DNA from: Gorsachius magnificus
Taxonomy: Eukaryota; Chordata; Aves; Pelecaniformes; Ardeidae
Assembly: GCA_034008185.1 (NCBI GenBank)
Contig: CM067084.1
Location: 5,785,385 to 5,849,384, forward strand
Reading direction: 5' to 3'
Length of the DNA: 64,000 bases
A program made the position numbers and the translations under genes. Position 1 is the first letter of the stretch. Each line of letters begins with the position of its first letter. This document shows, one piece after another, positions 34,079-64,000 of this stretch. The notes beneath the pieces are model-generated. The model was not told the DNA's origin and made no database searches. It saw only the letters and a program-made list of their open reading frames with translations.

Positions 34079-36175
34079 AGGCTGCTGTCATTTTTCTGCA
34101 TAGCTATGACATACTACATACATATACTGTACTGTGTATACATATAAATACACATATGTAGCACTGAATAAGAGTAGCCCTAGAATTCTAAATTATTGTT
34201 GAACTCCATACTTTTTTTGAAAATCTGGGAAAAAAAAATGGGAGAAGTACTTTTGTAGAAAAAATGTTTTCAAATTCAGCCTCAGTAATATATTATTCAT
34301 AGTCATTAGAAAAATCTAAGGTAGGATTTAATCAGTGACAAAAAATTTAGATTGGCAGAAATGCTGCAGGCTATCAGAACACCTTATTCTACATTTAAAA
34401 AAAAAATCAACTACAAAATCCATTATAACCACACATATTGAAACATGTGCTTCATCTTCTGTTAGCTTTTGGTGTAGTTTATCTAAATGCAGAGACTGAT
34501 AAAAAGAGGTTGTTTTCCCTAGCTTTCTGACCAGCTCTTACAAGGGGGGAGTCATAATCTCCTGGGAAGAAGAATTTATTGCAGTTTCCAAATAGAATTT
34601 TCTGGATTACTGTGATACAAATAAAATCCCACACTTCAAAGTACAATCCCAAATGTATTACTTTTGCCTAATACTATTGCTGATTTTAACTGAAAAATCA
34701 TTACTACAGATTAAAAGAAAAAAAAAACCAAAACATCTTCTGTGTCTCTGTGCAGCCAAAGTTACACCTACTGCTAACCAATCTTAGATTGCTGACATTA
34801 ATCTCCTAATCCTGTCTACCCAAAGAATAGTACTCTCTTTGTATTACTCTTTTGGGGTTTGTCTAATGTGTATATTTGCTTGAATTGGTTCCCAATTCAA
34901 AACAACTTTTATTAGTCATCTGCATTTAAATAAAATATAAATGTTGCTTTTTTTACTAGTGCAAGTTAATTGATTGCTTACTTTTCTGAACGTTAACGCC
35001 TCATATGCAAATGGCAAATCCCTGTAGCATTCTTGGCTATTTTTGCTTTCAGTATTCTTTTTTCCTATTCCTTTTAAGACATTGTGATTAATCATCTTTA
35101 ACATTAACTAATGCTTAAAATTATTTTTAAAAGATTATGTTAACATAAAACTTCCGTCAAAGTGGTCATAGCCATTTCGTAGTAGCACTGGCCTAAAGAA
35201 TCAGTCATTGATAGTCACCGGAAGTGTGCCATTCCTGCATCAGTCCGATTCAGATTTTCATCTCTTGCTCTTGCAGTCACATTTGCTTCTACTCTTCCTG
35301 CCCATGATTTAGTCTGTTGGTTTTGATGATGTTACATTCAACTTCCATAATAACAATATAAAAATGATCCTGTTTAGTTTCCATTTCTCTGTGTGCTTCT
35401 TGCAGCTTTCTATGGGAGCCATTCTTCTGTGGCAGCCTGTCAGTTATGTTGTGACACTTCATCAATCTTCAAGCACTTTCATCATTCATGGATAATTATG
35501 ACACTTCTACCACAAAACTCCTAAGACCCCCGTTGCCTAGTAAGTCACAGCGTTTTTAAAAATTTCTCCAAATGTAAGACATTTGCTAAGATATTCCTCT
35601 AATATGAATAAAACTACTGGGTGCACAGTTTCTAGGGCTTTTTCACTTCAAAGCCCAGTTCTGTCTCCTGAATGGGGTTAGCATAGTATATGCTGGATTA
35701 GGCTCCCCAGTGTTAGTCCCAATCTTTCCTCCAAACAGCTGGGAAGAGAACAGGTAAGACTGCTCATTACTTTTATAGCATAACACAGCAAGATTGGAAG
35801 AGGAAAAAAAGGTGCGAAATGCAGTAGTCTTTAAGATACTGGCCATAACATGATCACTAAATAACTATATACATCTATAAAATAATAGGCTCTTGGGGAC
35901 AGTCGAGTAACTGCACTCGTACCTTCTTGTGAAATAGGGTAGCAAAAACTACCCTTGCAGATCTTTCTCCATCTCAGTCAGATGTAATAGAAGAAACATG
36001 CTATCTTTATATAACCTTGGCATATACATGGTCATGCTATATCTTGAAATGTGGGAAAATAATACAGCAGTGGTAAAACATAAGCCAAATTCATACAGTG
36101 TTTAGCAAAATGCAGTACTCCCCTATTACTATGTCTTCTATGTGAACTTAAGCTTATGGTTGTTAAATCAGCATC

Positions 36176-63946
<27,771 letters not shown>

Positions 63947-64000
63947 CTGAAGGATACAATATTATTATTATGTGCTTAGTATGAAAATGGAACATTTAAT

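Larger units (their letters stand above)
31251..36175 (-). other. PDE5A: Probable PDE5A 3'UTR and downstream flank
   Basis: Follows the PDE5A stop on the minus strand. Minus-strand AATAAA candidates include 34913-34908, 34580-34575, 31263-31258 and 30900-30895. Mammalian PDE5A has a 3'UTR of several kb as I recall, so a distal site near 31.26 kb is plausible. A CR1 fragment (32165-32223) and a T/G-run tract (34033-34078) lie inside. The end is not determinable. Confidence 0.4.

Noticed and set aside
33740..34147. 135-codon plus-strand frame
   Set aside because: It crosses the T15/G10 tract and simple AT repeats; no protein family is recognisable.

Overview
This is a vertebrate, almost certainly avian, nuclear window. 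It has large introns with GT-AG junctions, AT-rich non-coding DNA, one sharp CpG island, and fragments of CR1 retrotransposons, the dominant LINE of birds and reptiles. It contains parts or all of four genes whose order and orientation match the human 4q26 block as I recall it: USP53 (+), C4orf3 (-), FABP2 (-), PDE5A (-). No prokaryotic features, CRISPR arrays or operons are present.

Layout. Positions 1-11270 hold the last four coding exons of USP53: 619 codons of the C-terminal tail, with the protease-like domain upstream of the window. Its 3'UTR runs into 11.3-15 kb. A CpG island at about 16.37-17.05 kb is the C4orf3 promoter and coding exon; it encodes a 50-residue micropeptide, another-regulin, a SERCA calcium-pump inhibitor, on the minus strand. 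USP53 and C4orf3 are tail to tail, and the outermost poly(A)-signal candidates on the two strands lie about 130 bp apart near 15.0 kb. FABP2, intestinal fatty-acid binding protein, is complete at 20828-23426 (minus): four exons of 67, 173, 108 and 51 coding bases giving 132 residues. Between 23.6 and 36.1 kb there is no recognisable coding sequence; part is probably a long PDE5A 3'UTR and the rest is intergenic with CR1 and MIR-like remnants. From 36176 to the right edge are the last 14 coding exons of PDE5A (minus), encoding the end of GAF-B and the whole catalytic domain, with all metal-binding and substrate-pocket residues I can recognise intact.

All splice junctions given were read directly and checked by phase: the USP53, FABP2 and PDE5A exons each join in frame with no leftover bases. 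The genes do not form one pathway. They are neighbours in a conserved synteny block: a junctional deubiquitinase-family protein, a calcium-pump regulator, a gut lipid carrier, and a cGMP phosphodiesterase.

I did not find a new multi-gene system. The points most worth a second look are the C4orf3 micropeptide and its long in-frame upstream reading frame, the convergent USP53/C4orf3 ends, a possible 3'UTR intron in C4orf3, PDE5A splice oddities (a 94-bp intron, a weak exon 18 donor, a short exon 11/12 junction), an old CR1-like LINE abutting PDE5A exon 12, and a T15/G-run tract near 34 kb. Exon numbers for PDE5A assume the 21-exon human gene.
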